Assembly: GCA_035048495.1 (NCBI GenBank)
Contig: CM068545.1
Coordinates: 24,958,741-25,022,740, forward strand
Source of the DNA: Euptelea pleiosperma
Taxonomy: Eukaryota; Streptophyta; Magnoliopsida; Ranunculales; Eupteleaceae
Length of the DNA stretch: 64,000 nt
Direction of reading: 5' to 3'
Shown here one piece after another: positions 44,877-56,149 of the stretch (the first letter of the stretch is position 1; each line of letters opens with the position of its first letter). Under the pieces are notes generated by a model. That model worked only from the letters and a program-made list of their open reading frames with translations, did no database searches and had not been told where the DNA came from. A program made the translations under genes and the position numbers.

Positions 44877-46427
44877 CTAATCCTGGTAAATAGGATCCTC
44901 CAAGACCATGGAGATGGTCTCAGGATCAAAATGCTCAAGGTATGGTTTCAACCTTTGTCCGTTCACAATGAATGTGGTGCCAGTTTTTGGATTCTCGACC
45001 TCGACCGAGCCATAAGGAAAGACACTCCGAACTATGTAAGGTCCAGTCCACCTAGATTTGAGTTTTCCTGGGAAGAGATGAAGCCTAGAGTCATAAAGAA
45101 GCACCTTATTAGAAGGTTGGAAAGACTTCCTGAGAATGTTTTTATCATGAAAAACTTTTGTTTTGTCGTTGTAAATCTTTGCATTCTCATAAGAGTCTAT
45201 CCGAATCTCTGCTAGCTCATTCAACTGGAGCTTCTTTTGGACTCCAGCTTTGTCCAGATCAAAGTTAAGCTTTTTGATTGCCTAATAGGCTTTGTGCTCA
45301 AGCTCAACTGGCAAGTGACATGCCTTCCCAAAAACTAAACGGTAAGGGGACATTCCCAATGGAGTTTTAAAAGCTGTACGATAAGCCCAGAGTGCATCAG
45401 TTACTCTCAAGAACCAATCTTTGTGGTCTGGGTTTACAGTTTTTTGTAAAATATTTTTGATCTCTCGATTGGAAATTTCCACTTGTCCGCTCGTTTGAGG
45501 GTGATAGGGGGTAGCAACTTTGTGAGTAATACCATATTTGGCCATTAGGCTCTCAAAAGGCTTGTTGCAGAAGTGCTTCCCCCCATCACTAATGATGGCC
45601 CTAGGGGTCACAAATCTAGATAAGATGTTCTCTTTTAAGAACTTTAGGACAACTCTATGGTCATTATCTTTACATGCTATGGCCTCTATCCACTTGGATA
45701 CAAAGTCCACAGCCACCAAAATGTATAGGTTGCCAAAGGAACAAGGAAAAGGGCCCATGAAGTCAATGCCCCACACATTGAATATTTCAATGATGAGAAT
45801 GGGATTTAAGGGCATCATGTTTCTACGACTAATGGTCCCTAACCTTTGGCATCGATCACAAGACTGGCAGAAAATGTGAGCATCTTTAAAAAGAGCGGAC
45901 CAATAAAATCCACATTGTAATATCTTGAAAGCTATTTTCTTTCCAGAAAAATGGCCTCCACAAGCACTAGAATGGCATAAGGTCAAAATTGAGTGATGCT
46001 CATGTTCTGGGACACATCTCCTGATGATTTGGTCTAGACAATATTTAAACAAGTATGGATCATCCCAAAAGAATTTGGTCACCTCAAAATAAAACTTTAT
46101 TTTATCGTGGGTGGTCCAATGTGAGGGAACATGTCCTGTAACTAGGTAGTTGGCAATGTTTGCATACCATAGTGCTTGGACAATCTCAAATAATTGCTCA
46201 TTTGGGAATGTCTCGGCCACAGGAAGTGTCTCAAATGAAGACTCAAGGACTAGTCTAGACAAGTGGTCCGCTACAACATTTTCAGAGCCTTTCTTGTCTC
46301 TGATCTCTAAATTGAACTCTTGCAAGAGAAGGATCCATCTAATGAGTCTGGGCTTCGCATCCTTCTTAGATAGAAGGTATTTGAGAGCTGCATGGTCAGT
46401 GTAAACTATTACCTTGGATCCAACCAA
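44877..46427 (-). pseudogene. Gypsy RNase H end and integrase
   Basis: Opens with the RNase H tail [20 protein letters not shown] and ends in VADHLSRL. Then the zinc-binding region ([25 protein letters not shown]) and the integrase core follow, with the three acidic residues in place: [18 protein letters not shown] and [12 protein letters not shown]. After the stop at 45282-45284 (HKAY then TAG) the frame continues with the C-terminal part VLLYDSRLHLFPGKLKSRW and GPYIVRSVFPYGSVEV down to 44877. One in-frame stop and the upstream frame break make it non-functional as a polyprotein. Confidence 0.85.
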
Positions 46428-47760
46428 GTATTACATAAACTTGTCAATGGCAAATACTACAGCTAGCAACTCTTTCTCCGTAGTGGAGTAGTTAAGTTGG
46501 GCACATTCAATATCCTGCTAGCATAGTAGATTACACAGGGTAACTTATCCCTTCTTTGCCCTAAGACCGCTCCTATGGCATAGTCATTGGCATCACACAT
46601 TACCTCAAAAGGTAATGACCAATCTGGAGGTTGAATGATGGGTATCGTGGTCAACAAGGTCTTGAGCTTCTCAAAAGCTTGTGTGCAATCTTCATCAAAT
46701 TTGAAATCTACATCCTTAGCAAGGAGATTGCATAGGGGCCTAGAGATTTTACTAAAGTCCTTTATAAATCTTCTATAAAATTTAGCATGCCCCAAGAAAG
46801 ATCGAATTTCCCTAACACTTTTAGGGATAGGCAAGTGAGAAATAAGATCAATCTTAGCTTTGTCTACCTCAAGTCCTTTAGAAGAGATAATGTGGCCTAA
46901 GACAATTCCTTTTGAGACCATAAAGTGATATTTTTCCCAATTGAGCACCAAGTTCTTCTCTTGACATCGAATCAACATTAACTTCAAATGCTGCAAGCAT
47001 TCCTCAAAAGTATCTCCAAAAATGGAGAAGTCGTACATGAAAACCTCTAAAAATTGCTCTACCATGTCGGAGAAGATACTCAACATGCATCTTTGGAATG
47101 TAGCAGGTGCATTGCACAGGCCAAAAGGCATACGCCTATAGGCAAATGTTCCAAAAGGGCACGTGAAAGTAGTCTTCTCTTGATCCTCAAGAGCAATCTC
47201 AATCTGGTTATAACCAGAATATCCATCCAAGAAGCAATAAAAAGAGTGTCCAGCTAATCTGTCAAGAATTTGATCAATGAAGGGTAATGGGAAGTGGTCC
47301 TTCCTAGTTACCGAATTTAGCTATCGGTAGTCTATGTAAACTCTCCAACCGGTTGTTTGCCAAGTTGGGACAAGCTCATTGTTGTCATTTTTTACTACTG
47401 TTATTCTAGATTTCTTTGGAACAACTTGGGTTGGACTTACCCATTGGCTGTCAGAGATGGGATAGATGATACCTACATCTAGAAGTTTGAGGACCTCAGC
47501 CCTAACTACATCCTTCATGTTCCGGTTCAACCTCCTTTGAGCCTCATGAGTGAGCTTGGCATTTTCCTCCATATGTATCCTATGGGTGCAAATGGTGGGG
47601 CTAATGCCTTTGAGGTCTGCTATGGTCCAACCTAAAGCTGTCCTATGTACCCTAAGAACTTCTAAAAGTCTAACATCTTGTGCTTGAGTAAGTTCAGAGG
47701 AGATGATGATAGGGAATGTTTCCCCCTAACCTAAGTAGGCATACTTAAGCTCTTCAGGCA
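46428..47760 (-). pseudogene. Gypsy reverse transcriptase and RNase H
   Basis: N-terminal part in 47321-47572 (MKDVVRAEVLKLLDVGIIYP, SDSQWVSPTQVVPKKS), then 46463-47230 with MDGYSGYNQI and TFTCPFGTFAYRRMPFG. The polymerase signature reads VFMYDFSIFG where the family has two aspartates after M, so one catalytic aspartate is lost. SVREIRSFLGHAKFYRRFI and the RNase H start VMCDANDYAIGAVLGQ follow. Stops at 47321 and 46463 break the frame. Confidence 0.85.
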
Positions 47761-48011
47761 AGGGCTTGTTCAAGTTTGGGGAATTCTATGGCCGACGGGA
47801 TAGGTTTGGTCTCATTAATGGGCAGAGGTTCAAACTTGGACCTCCACCTTCCCGTGTCCAAAGGAGGTGTAGAATTCAAAAGAGAATTCACTTCTCTAGT
47901 GAACTCATCATCATCATCAAGCTCTCTAAAGAGGGCCAAACAAGTTCCTAATGGGTCCTTAGAAGTAATTTCCGAGAGAGTGGCTTGGACAATTGAGTCA
48001 ATCATGTTGAC

Positions 48012-48698
48012 TTATTGGATGTCTTCATTCTCAGTGGGATACTTGCAAGCATTAAAGATGTTTAATTCAACTGTCATGTTCCCAAAAGACAATTTCATAA
48101 CACCATTCCTACAGTTGATCAGAGCATTAGATGTAGCAAGGAATGGTCTACCCAAAATGACCGGTATTTGGGAACTAACATTCAGTACCGGTTGGGTATC
48201 CAAAACAAAGAAGTCTACTGGAAAGTAAAATTTATCCACTTGGATAAGCACATCCTCTATAATGCCTCGTGGGATCTTAACAGATCGGTCCGCGAGCTGA
48301 AGGGTAACACGAGTTGGCTTGAACTCCCCAAGCCCTAATTGCTCATAAACTGAGTAAGGTAGCAAGTTCACACTAGCGCTTAAATCAAGCAATGCTCGCT
48401 CAATCCAGTGGTCACCTATCACACATGATATGGTAGGGTACCCTGGATCTTTATATTTAGGAGGGCTATTGTGTTGCAAAATGGAGCTCACTTGCTCAGT
48501 TAGGAAGGCCTTCTTTTGCATATTCAACTTTCTTTTCACAGTGCATAAGTCCTTCAAAAACTTGGCATAAGAGGGGACTTGCTTAATGGCATCAAGCAAA
48601 GGACTATTGATAGTCACTTTCTTGAAGATCTCTAAGATGTCGTTATTTTGAAGCAGCCTTTTCTCTTGTTGAAGCCTAAGAGGAAATGGGGCGGCCAC
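48012..48698 (-). pseudogene. Gypsy aspartic protease region
   Basis: 228 codons open. The protease core reads ALLDLSASVNLLPYSVYEQL followed by ADRSVKIPRGIIEDVLIQV and PVILGRPFLATSNALI. The usual D-x-G-A loop has Ser in place of Gly (DLSA). Sits between gag and reverse transcriptase in the expected place. A further open stretch (47754-48005) bridges towards reverse transcriptase. Confidence 0.8.
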
Positions 48699-49079
48699 TG
48701 GACAAGGCTTAGGATTGGCACTAGTGGGTGGTTCATCCTTACCCTTGATTTTATCACTCTTGGTTTTTTCTTTTCCTTGGATATCCTCACTTCTAGGGGT
48801 GGTCTTGGGAGTTTTATTTATAACTTTCCCACTCCTAAGGGTAGTAATGGATTTGGCTTGTTCAATGTTGGAATTTAGATCATTGACTTCACTAGAAGAT
48901 CCTACCTCAAATTGACCTTTAGGATTTGGAAGTGGCCGGAAATGTTCCTTTTTCTCTAATACTAAGGCTAGAGGCTAGTTGGCTAACAGTGGCTTCCAAT
49001 TTTTGTATAGCCTGCATAGTGGATTGGTTGATGGTCGCTTGGGCTTGCATGAAGGATTGTAGAGTTTCCTCTAAAGACT

Positions 49080-50275
49080 TCATGGGTGATTGATATGTTT
49101 GGTTAGACGAAGGTCATAGGGGGTTTCTATTGCTTTGCCTACTATTTTGCCCATTGCCTTGCCCACTAGCTTGCCCTTGCCTCCAACCAAAGTTGGGATG
49201 ATTCCTCCAATTAGAGTTGTAAGTATTGGAATATGGAGAATTATCATAAGGCTTTTTGTAGGCATCCATGACATTGGCTTGTTCATGGAGTACCCCTTGC
49301 AAGGCTGGGATTGTTGGACAATCCTTAGTTTCATGAGAGTTACTCTCACAAATAGCGCATATGTTATCAACCTTTTTATCTTTTTCTTTTAAAGCCTCAA
49401 CTTCCCTAGTGAGGCTCTATGTCCTCATGAACATGATAAATTCCTCCTTTGGAGGGATTAAGTCTCTCACTAGGCTTGTCCACTTTATCATGTTTTTCCC
49501 AAGATTGGACATTTTTCGCTAAATTTTCAAGGAATTCCCATGCCTCATCGGGTTCTTTCATGATGAATTCTCCATTACTCATTGTTTCTACAAGTTGCCT
49601 CATAGAAGAGGTAAGTCCATCAAGAAAGAATCCAATAAGGTTTGGCTTATCATAACCATGATGATGGCATTTTCGGAGTAGGTCATTGTACCTCTCCCAA
49701 CATGAAAAGAATACATCATTCTCTTTTTAAGAGTATGTCATGATGGCTCTCTTGAGGGTATGAGTCTTTTGAGTCGGAAAAAATTTCTTCAATAATTCTT
49801 TAGACATATCCCCCCATGTCCCAATTGATCGAGGTCTAAGGGAGTGGAGCCATGACTTGGCTTTCTCCTTTAGAGAAAATGGGAAGAGTTTGAGCCTTAT
49901 TGTATCTTCGGTCACATCTTAATGGTGCAATGTTGCACAAATCTCCTCAAACTCTTGGAGGTGAAGATAGGGGTCTTTCGACTCTAGGCCATGAAATGTG
50001 GGGAGTAAATGGAGCACTCCCGGTTTGATTTCAAAATTTTGCCTTTGGTTGTATGGAAGGACTATGCAAGAAGGTGCACTAAACCTAGCCGGTTGTAGGT
50101 AGTCTCTTAGTGTTCTAGGTTCATCCACATTAGGTCTATTGTTGGCCTCATTTCTTAGAACTTTGGGGCCACCTATATTGCTTCCATGTACCGACATGGT
50201 CGGTGAACAGGTGGAGTCCTCTCTAGAATGTTCAAAGAGATTATCTAAGAGATCTTTAAAAGTGTCTTGATCCAA
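49080..50275 (-). pseudogene. Gypsy gag
   Basis: Starts MDQDTFKDLLDNLFEH at 50275. Contains the retrotransposon gag region (LLPTFHGLESKDPYLHLQEF, FPFSLKEKAKSWLHSLRP, FFPTQKTHTLKRAIMTYS, DEAWEFLENLAKNVQSWEK). At least three stop codons fall in the same frame (49919-49921, 49727-49729, 49406-49408). The 3' part includes asparagine/glycine-rich sequence (49,114-49,302) before the protease. Confidence 0.8.
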
Positions 50276-51170
50276 ATTCCTTTATAACCTATTAGTATGA
50301 TCACGTGTCCACATGGTCATTCAAATAGATTCAAGTGAATAAATTTCAAGTTCAAAACTTAATTGTTGCACAAGTTAGATGATTAACACTCAATGTGGGT
50401 GCACATCCACAACACTATACAAACAAAAGAAAAGAAAAACACACTAGTATGCACCTAAACACAATGTGTGTTCATAAAGTGTACAAATGTGACAAATTAG
50501 ACAAAGAAAATAAACCTAAACGTGCATTAATCTAAGGAGAAAAGCCTAAGCATGCATCGACTAATAGCAAAAGAACACAAGCAAACAAACAAATCAAAAT
50601 AACCTAAATTAAGAAAATGTAAAAGATTTGGTAGATCTTACATTGGGGTCCTTGATCAAGTCTTCTCGTACAAGTGTGAGCAATTTACATACAACCTCCA
50701 CTTCCAAGTTACAATTGCTCACACTTGAGGCAAATCCTAGATCTATTATTATAAATTGGAGTTTAATACAAATCACTCCCTCACTTTTACTCAAGAGACC
50801 ACACCGTCACTCAAACTTACAAGTAGATGAAAATACAAGTAAATATACAACCTAACCTAAGGGGGTCTAAAGAGAAGATCTACAAGTAAACAAAAAGAGT
50901 TAGTAACAATTCAAAACAAAGAGAGTTCGAAAGTTAGAAGTTAGGACTTAGTTGCAAGAAAAGTAAAGATGCTAGATATTAGCAACTAAAAAGAAAGGAA
51001 AAAAAATTAGTTGCTTGAATGTAAAGAGTTAGTAGCAAGAAAGTAATGAGTTAGAGTGTTATGGAGTTAGAATGTTAGAAGATTATAATAATAAGAGGAA
51101 CAAAGAGATGGAGGGTTAGAAGAAGAAAAAAAAAATGTAGTAACCCTTGTTCTTGTCACCAATTGCCAAT
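50276..51170 (-). other. Leader of the Ty3/gypsy element
   Basis: About 0.9 kb between the primer site and gag. AT-rich, no conserved ORF. Probably the untranslated packaging leader. Confidence 0.55.
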
Positions 51171-51188
51171 CCCCGGCAACGACGCCGA
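51171..51188 (-). promoter_or_regulatory. Primer binding site, tRNA-Asp type
   Basis: Minus strand CGGCGTCGTTGCCGGGG, five bases inside the 5' LTR. It matches the 3' end complement of plant tRNA-Asp (TGGCGCCGTTGCCGGGG) at 15 of 17 positions. Confidence 0.7.
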
Positions 51189-51193
51189 AAACT

Positions 51194-52265
51194 TGTTACA
51201 ACTTTGATTGTACACACTCTTAAGAAGAGAATACAATAATGTATCTCTTAAATATGATATGATGTGGATGCAACAATGTTCTCTTTAGACAACAAAGTGT
51301 ATGTGTAACAAAGTGAAAGTAAGTGTAACTAGGGATGTCAAGTTGTAGTTAGTTTTAAAATCATGGGTTTCCCATAGTCGAACCACAAGGATTGGGAGTA
51401 AATGACTAATGCAAGTGTTACTACAAGAGGGAAGAGAAAGAATGGAAAGAAGAGTAGTGTGTGATGTGTAGTGAATAGATGTTATGAAATGAAAGAAAGA
51501 GTGTGCAAATAGTTGAATGTACCAGCAATGGTTGGCAAATTTTTGAGGAGAAAAACTACAAGAGAAGAAGAGTGCTAGGGCATTAAGATTTGGCCTAGAC
51601 CCTTCCCCTTTGCTCCTTAATGAGTGCAGTCCAAGAAGGGAAGAAACAACTAAAGAGTTGCTCTCCCACCAAAGATAAAGAAATGAATCACAAAGATGAA
51701 GTAAAAAAAGTGATGTTCCTACTAAGGCATTTTTATATAATAAAATCAAAACTAGAACATTCTAGTGTGTGAGTGCAAATATGTGAGCTCCTAAATATCT
51801 ATAATGCAAGACATAATAGATCAAAAGAAATCACAAAAAGACTCACAAGAACAAGTAAAAGAAATACATCAAATCTTCATTAATGTTTTGATATCTAACT
51901 ATGAAGTATACATGACATACAACATGAAGGGGTACAAAACAACTTCATTAAAGTATCGGGAAATTCTCTACAATGAAGATCTCATAAACATAGATCTACA
52001 CTCAATAAGTCAAAAAAAGGAGAGGGAAAATGCCTCATCTCTAGCCCTAGCTAAGGGTCTGGCCAACCATGGCTTGCACAAAAGTCTCTCATGTGACAAA
52101 TGCCCTATATGTATCAAACATGCACGTAATGAGGGTCTAAATTGGATAAGTTGTGCATGAGACACCTAGGATGCATTTTACATTAAAATGTAAAGTTATA
52201 AGCTCATGAAACTCGATAATGCCCTAAAGTTAAAACGGATAATAAGCGCAAAATGAGCATTATCA
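51194..52265 (-). repeat. 5' LTR of the Ty3/gypsy element, internally deleted
   Basis: 1072 bp. Aligns to the other LTR except for one 622 bp gap between two ATGG words (after CAACCATGG at about 52070). The missing part includes the TATA-like box, so this promoter copy is probably dead. Confidence 0.85.
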
Positions 52266-52923
52266 GTGGGATAATGGAACAATGAATTTTGGATCTGAGA
52301 AAACCGATTCTGTTCAAGGTCCAATCGATTGGGCCATGTCCAATCGATTGGGCTCAATAAGTTTTCTGTTCCGAAGGCACCAATCAATTGCACAGTGCTC
52401 TTCAATCGATTTGACATTTATAACTTTCTGTCCCGAATGCTCTAATTAATTACCTAAAGTCTCCAATCGATTGTACACATAAAGATTTCTGTCCCGAAGG
52501 CTCCAATCGATTGTACTCAATTATGTTTCTGCCTCATAGTCTCCAATAGATTACACAGTGTCTCCAATCGATTGGACTTTCCACTAGTCAATATAACTGA
52601 CTTTGACTCGGGTCTGTCCAATGACTCAGTCTGACCATTATATTTTGTTCATTTTAATCAACTCCTATGGCCACTAAGTCACATACCTTCCTAATCGAGC
52701 GTACACGATTGTTAACTGACAAATCGGCAGTTAATCAGATGACTCATGTCGTCAACCGTCTGATTCTTGCTATCTCTGTCTTTTAGTCTTCACGTAGTTG
52801 GCGAAGTATGCGTACCACGACATCTTCACACTACACTTGTGCTCGTAGAAACGGTTACAAGAATATTTTTATGTCAAACGGAATCTTTGCTAAATTGAAT
52901 ATGAAAATATTCCTTACATCCAT

Positions 52924-53785
52924 ATGCGAAGTAGCATGAAACAATGCACCAAAATCTACTACCCTAAGATTCATAATGATTATCATATAACAGAATTAAT
53001 ATATCATAAACACTTTTATTAAAAATATTTACCGAATTTTTACTTCCCTGATTGTTGTTCTCTATTTGTTTTTTTGGAGCTTTACAGTCTCTTTCATGTG
53101 TCCATTATTGCCACAATTCTAGCAACTACAATCTCTTTTTTTTAATAAGGTTATGGATTTACTCATCAATTTTTTATCGACCATAGCTTTTGCCTCCTCT
53201 GTTCGCCTCCCTTCCTCTTTCTTCAACACTCAGGGCATTGCTTGATGTTCCTTCCGAAGAACTTGATGATTTTCTGTGAGCTTCTTCACTTAGGATTCGC
53301 CTATGATATCATCATCATACTTCATCATTCCTATTTTTGAAGAATTACTCACTGCCAATACCAAACTATCCCAGCAGTCTAATAACCCTAATAAAATCAA
53401 AAGAGACATGATGTCATCATTGAAACTGATGCTAACAGATTCCAACTGAGTCGTAAGTGTGTTGAATTCGTTGAGATGTGTTGCCACACTTCCATCATCA
53501 ACCATTTTCATATTGAACAATCTCTTCATCAGAAAACCTTATTTGAAGCATAGGGTTTTTCGTACATCCTTGAGAGAGCAACCATCAAATCTTCTATCGT
53601 CTTCTCTTTAGAGATATTAAACACTACATATGCAGCAAGACTGGGCCACAATCTCCCACTCAACGTCTGTCATCTTCTCTAGCTTTTTAATTTTTCCTCC
53701 TTCTAATAGAGTTAGTCATCCATCTGCATATTCTAGAATTTGAAGTTCATGCCATTGAACTTCTCAATCCTCATCTTTCCTTATT
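52924..53785 (-). pseudogene. Outer copia gag and protease start
   Basis: Gag begins MRIEKFNGMNF near 53775 and includes MKRLFNMKMVDDGSVATHLN, a UBN2-type gag, with stops upstream. A zinc-knuckle-like NCGNNGHMK and the protease start VVDFGALFHATSHMD (usual active-site DSGA read as DFGA) precede the insertion site at 52924. Confidence 0.7.
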
Positions 53786-53826
53786 CTGGCATTGATTTTG
53801 CTCAATCCCAATGCTATAATACTAGT

Positions 53827-54230
53827 TGTTGTGAAGAAAGAACAATAAACAAACAAAAGACAAATGTGCAAACAACCACAACATAGAGATTTTCATGGTT
53901 CCCTCTAGATTGAGGTACGTCCATGGATCCACACCGATTCCACTATGTTCTGAGATAAGAAAAGAAACACACACAGTACAATGGATGATCTTCTTTGATC
54001 AATCGAGGTATATATAACCCCAAGATGAAACTAGGGTTTCCGTATCTCTATGTAAAAGTACAAAAAATGCCCTTACGTGAAAAAGACCTCCAAAAATAAA
54101 AAAATTCGAGGACGATTCCCCAAACACCCCTTCGGGGGTCATCGCATTGGTGAATGCCTTCATGTGCAGTACTTCTAGCTGGGTCATGGTGTCGTGCCTT
54201 CATGTACAATACTTTTAGCACCATCAGGCT
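53827..54230 (-). repeat. 5' LTR of the outer copia element (approximate)
   Basis: Minus strand starts near TGGTGCTAAAAGTATTG and ends at CACAACA just before the primer site. Contains a partial tandem duplication (GCCTTCATGTGCAGTACTTC / GCCTTCATGTACAATACTTT). No partner LTR remains, so ends are inferred. Confidence 0.5.
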
Positions 54231-54288
54231 CCACATAACATAACACCAAAGACCATAAATGAAAGGAGATTGATATTGTAGTGTTGTC

Positions 54289-54385
54289 TTTTTTTTGTTA
54301 AGGTAGGATTTTATTAAAAAACAAAGAAGAAAACTACAAGCACAACAAGAGTGAGTTACTGCATCAAGTGCACACCTCACCACAA
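54289..54385 (-). mobile_element. 97 bp 5'-truncated LINE tail with 16 bp target duplication
   Basis: Minus strand: a short LINE-type 3' tail (GTAGTTTTCTTCTTTG, TTAATAAAATCCTACC) ending in A8. It is bounded by ATATTGTAGTGTTGTC (54273-54288) and ATATTGTAGTATTGTC (54386-54401), one mismatch in 16. Size, A tail and long duplication are diagnostic for target-primed reverse transcription. Confidence 0.8.
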
Positions 54386-54401
54386 ATATTGTAGTATTGT
54401 C

Positions 54402-55061
54402 ATCTCCCCTTGATCTAGACTTCTAGACAGTTGGATGTTCTTTGAGATTTTCATGTTAACCTCGAGGACCATCAACAACTTGAACCTACAGACAAGGATA
54501 TGGATGATGGTAACATCAACCCCTCGCCCCCACCCACCAACACAAAAAAAAAGTTCTTTCATTGATTTAATAAAGAAAAAAGTACCCCTTTCATTCATCC
54601 AACAACCCAAATCCAAAAAAGCATGGAATGGTGATTAAACAATAAATGAAACCATAGAAATCAATCATTCATCCAACAAAAATAATGCAAAAAAATCAAA
54701 GAAAAGGAAAAGGGTGAGTCATGACTGCATGAGGGGGAGATGAAGACAAAGAGGGGAGGGCGTTTGAGGAATCATGAGTGGAACATATGAGAAAGGAGTT
54801 ATAGTACAAGGACGGACTCAAGGTTTGTTCAAAAAACCTATAATTTAGAAACTTCTTTTAATCGTATAATTGTAAATTAACCGTTTGTGGTTTAAAAATC
54901 CAAATTGACCATATGATTGAAAGATTACAACTGTTTAAAACGGTTTCTCGATAAAACATATAAGTTGCATGTAGTCCTCCAATAGTACACTGGAATGCTA
55001 ATTTCGAGAGAACTCTCTAGAGAGAGGGGGCATCTCTTAGGTTAGTGAAAAGTCAAAGTTG
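54402..55061. other. Gene-free stretch
   Basis: No exon or repeat end recognised. Confidence 0.35.
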
Positions 55062-55069
55062 CCAATGGA

Positions 55070-56063
55070 TAGGGCTGTCAAAGGGCCGGGATAGAGTAGG
55101 GCCTACCCTCACTTGTAAAGGTGAGGCCCTAGCCCTTAGGCGGCCTGAACTGGCTAGGCCCTAGCCTTACCCTCAAGGGCCAGAGCCGGGTCAAGGTAAG
55201 GCCAGGGCCTAGAAGAAAAGTATTAAAAAATATAAAGTTTTTAGTAAAAAAAAATGGATGCTTTAATGATGCATTTGGCTTGGTAATCTGTTTCCTTGGG
55301 GTTTAATATAGATTTTTTGATGAACGGTCATAAGTTTTTAGTTACAGGGGTGAACCATTAAGGTTTAAAAATGAAACCTCTAAATCTTTTTAAAAACCTT
55401 GATAAAATAAATGATATATTATAAATTTACACTAGAAAAGGTCATTTTGGAATGATTTTGAACAATTCTTAAATTTTTCAAAATAAGAATGATTTTGAGC
55501 CGGTCATAATTTTGGAATGGCTCAATCGTATGGAAATTGTCCAGAATTGTATCTTTTTAGGATAATTGTAGTGTCTAACACCAATAACGTTGTGACATGT
55601 GTACCTAAGGAAACCATGAGACCATGCCAACTGGTTTTCCCCTTTCTTTTGTATCTTTTATTTTTGAAAAAAGGATTTGATTCCCTAGGTAGCTGGGAAC
55701 TCTCATTAACAATTGGAACAATAGTTGAGCTTAAAACAACCCATTTTTTATTTAAAAAAAAAAAAAGACAACTTAATTTTGTTTTGAATAAACCATGCAC
55801 TTAGTGTCATTTTCTAAAAAAAGATGCACTATATGTGCATGTTGTTTTATAGAATATAATTTTTTTTAAATATAATAAAGATGATTTACTAAGGGCCGGG
55901 CCCCCTTGAGTATGACCTTGGCTTGGCCCTTATTTAGAAGGGCCTTACATATTTGGGCCCAACCCGGCCCTAAGGGCTTGCAATTTATAAAAGAGCCCTC
56001 TTTTCAGGGCTTTAAAAGGACAGGGCAGGCCCCCCTTACAAGAAGGCTAGATTGACACCCCTA
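55070..56063. mobile_element. MITE-like element with AGGGCTGTCAA ends
   Basis: Ends TAGGGCTGTCAAAGGGCC and GGCTAGATTGACACCCCTA are imperfect inverted repeats resembling family K ends. Flanks CCAATGGA and CGCATGGA match at six of eight. The outer parts are rich in GGGCC/GGCCCT words and the middle is AT-rich. Confidence 0.5.
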
Positions 56064-56149
56064 CGCATGGAGCTTTGATTATGTGAGGGCAAAATATGGA
56101 AAAAAGGGGTCACTTTTGAAGTTGCCTTTACATATGGTATAGACATAGA

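Larger units (their letters stand above)
42860..52265 (-). mobile_element. Ty3/gypsy retrotransposon, 9.4 kb, Athila/Tat-like
   Basis: Flanked by GTGGG at 42855-42859 and 52266-52270. LTRs 42860-44554 and 51194-52265 both start TGTTACAAC and end GCATTATCA in plus orientation. The coding order on the minus strand is gag, protease, reverse transcriptase, RNase H, integrase. All reading frames are damaged: stops in gag, protease and polymerase signature changes, and frame breaks in pol. The reverse transcriptase wording (CPFGTFAYRRMPFGLCNAPA) and the primer site suit the Athila/Tat group, but no extra ORF follows integrase. Over the first 120 bp the LTRs differ at about six sites, indicating a fairly recent insertion. 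Confidence 0.9.
41969..52918 (-). mobile_element. Solo LTR (copy L2), split by a Ty3/gypsy insertion
   Basis: The two outer parts, 41969-42859 and 52266-52918, together form an inverted relative of the solo LTR at 15208-16804. Minus strand ends are TGTAAGGAATATT and GGTGGAATTTCA. It is flanked by TCCAT at 41964-41968 and 52919-52923 (ATGGA on the minus strand). Joining the flanks restores the copia protease frame HATSHMD-TLYNYVHD. Length without the gypsy element is about 1.54 kb. Confidence 0.85.
39111..54230 (-). mobile_element. Outer Ty1/copia retrotransposon, 3'-truncated, with nested insertions
   Basis: Read on the minus strand: 5' LTR (about 53827-54230), a degenerate tRNA-Met-type primer site (TATTATAGCATTGGG), gag, the protease beginning (VVDFGALFHATSHMD), then the insertion 41969-52918. 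The reading resumes at TLYNYVHDVFGKDYLGDD and continues through integrase and reverse transcriptase to a break near 39111. A second LTR and RNase H are missing. A Helitron (39565-40065) lies inside the reverse transcriptase region. It is the oldest layer of the block. Confidence 0.75.

Noticed and set aside
45538..48228. Several forward-strand ORFs in the gypsy element
   Set aside because: They are antisense shadows of the pol region, which reads clearly on the minus strand.
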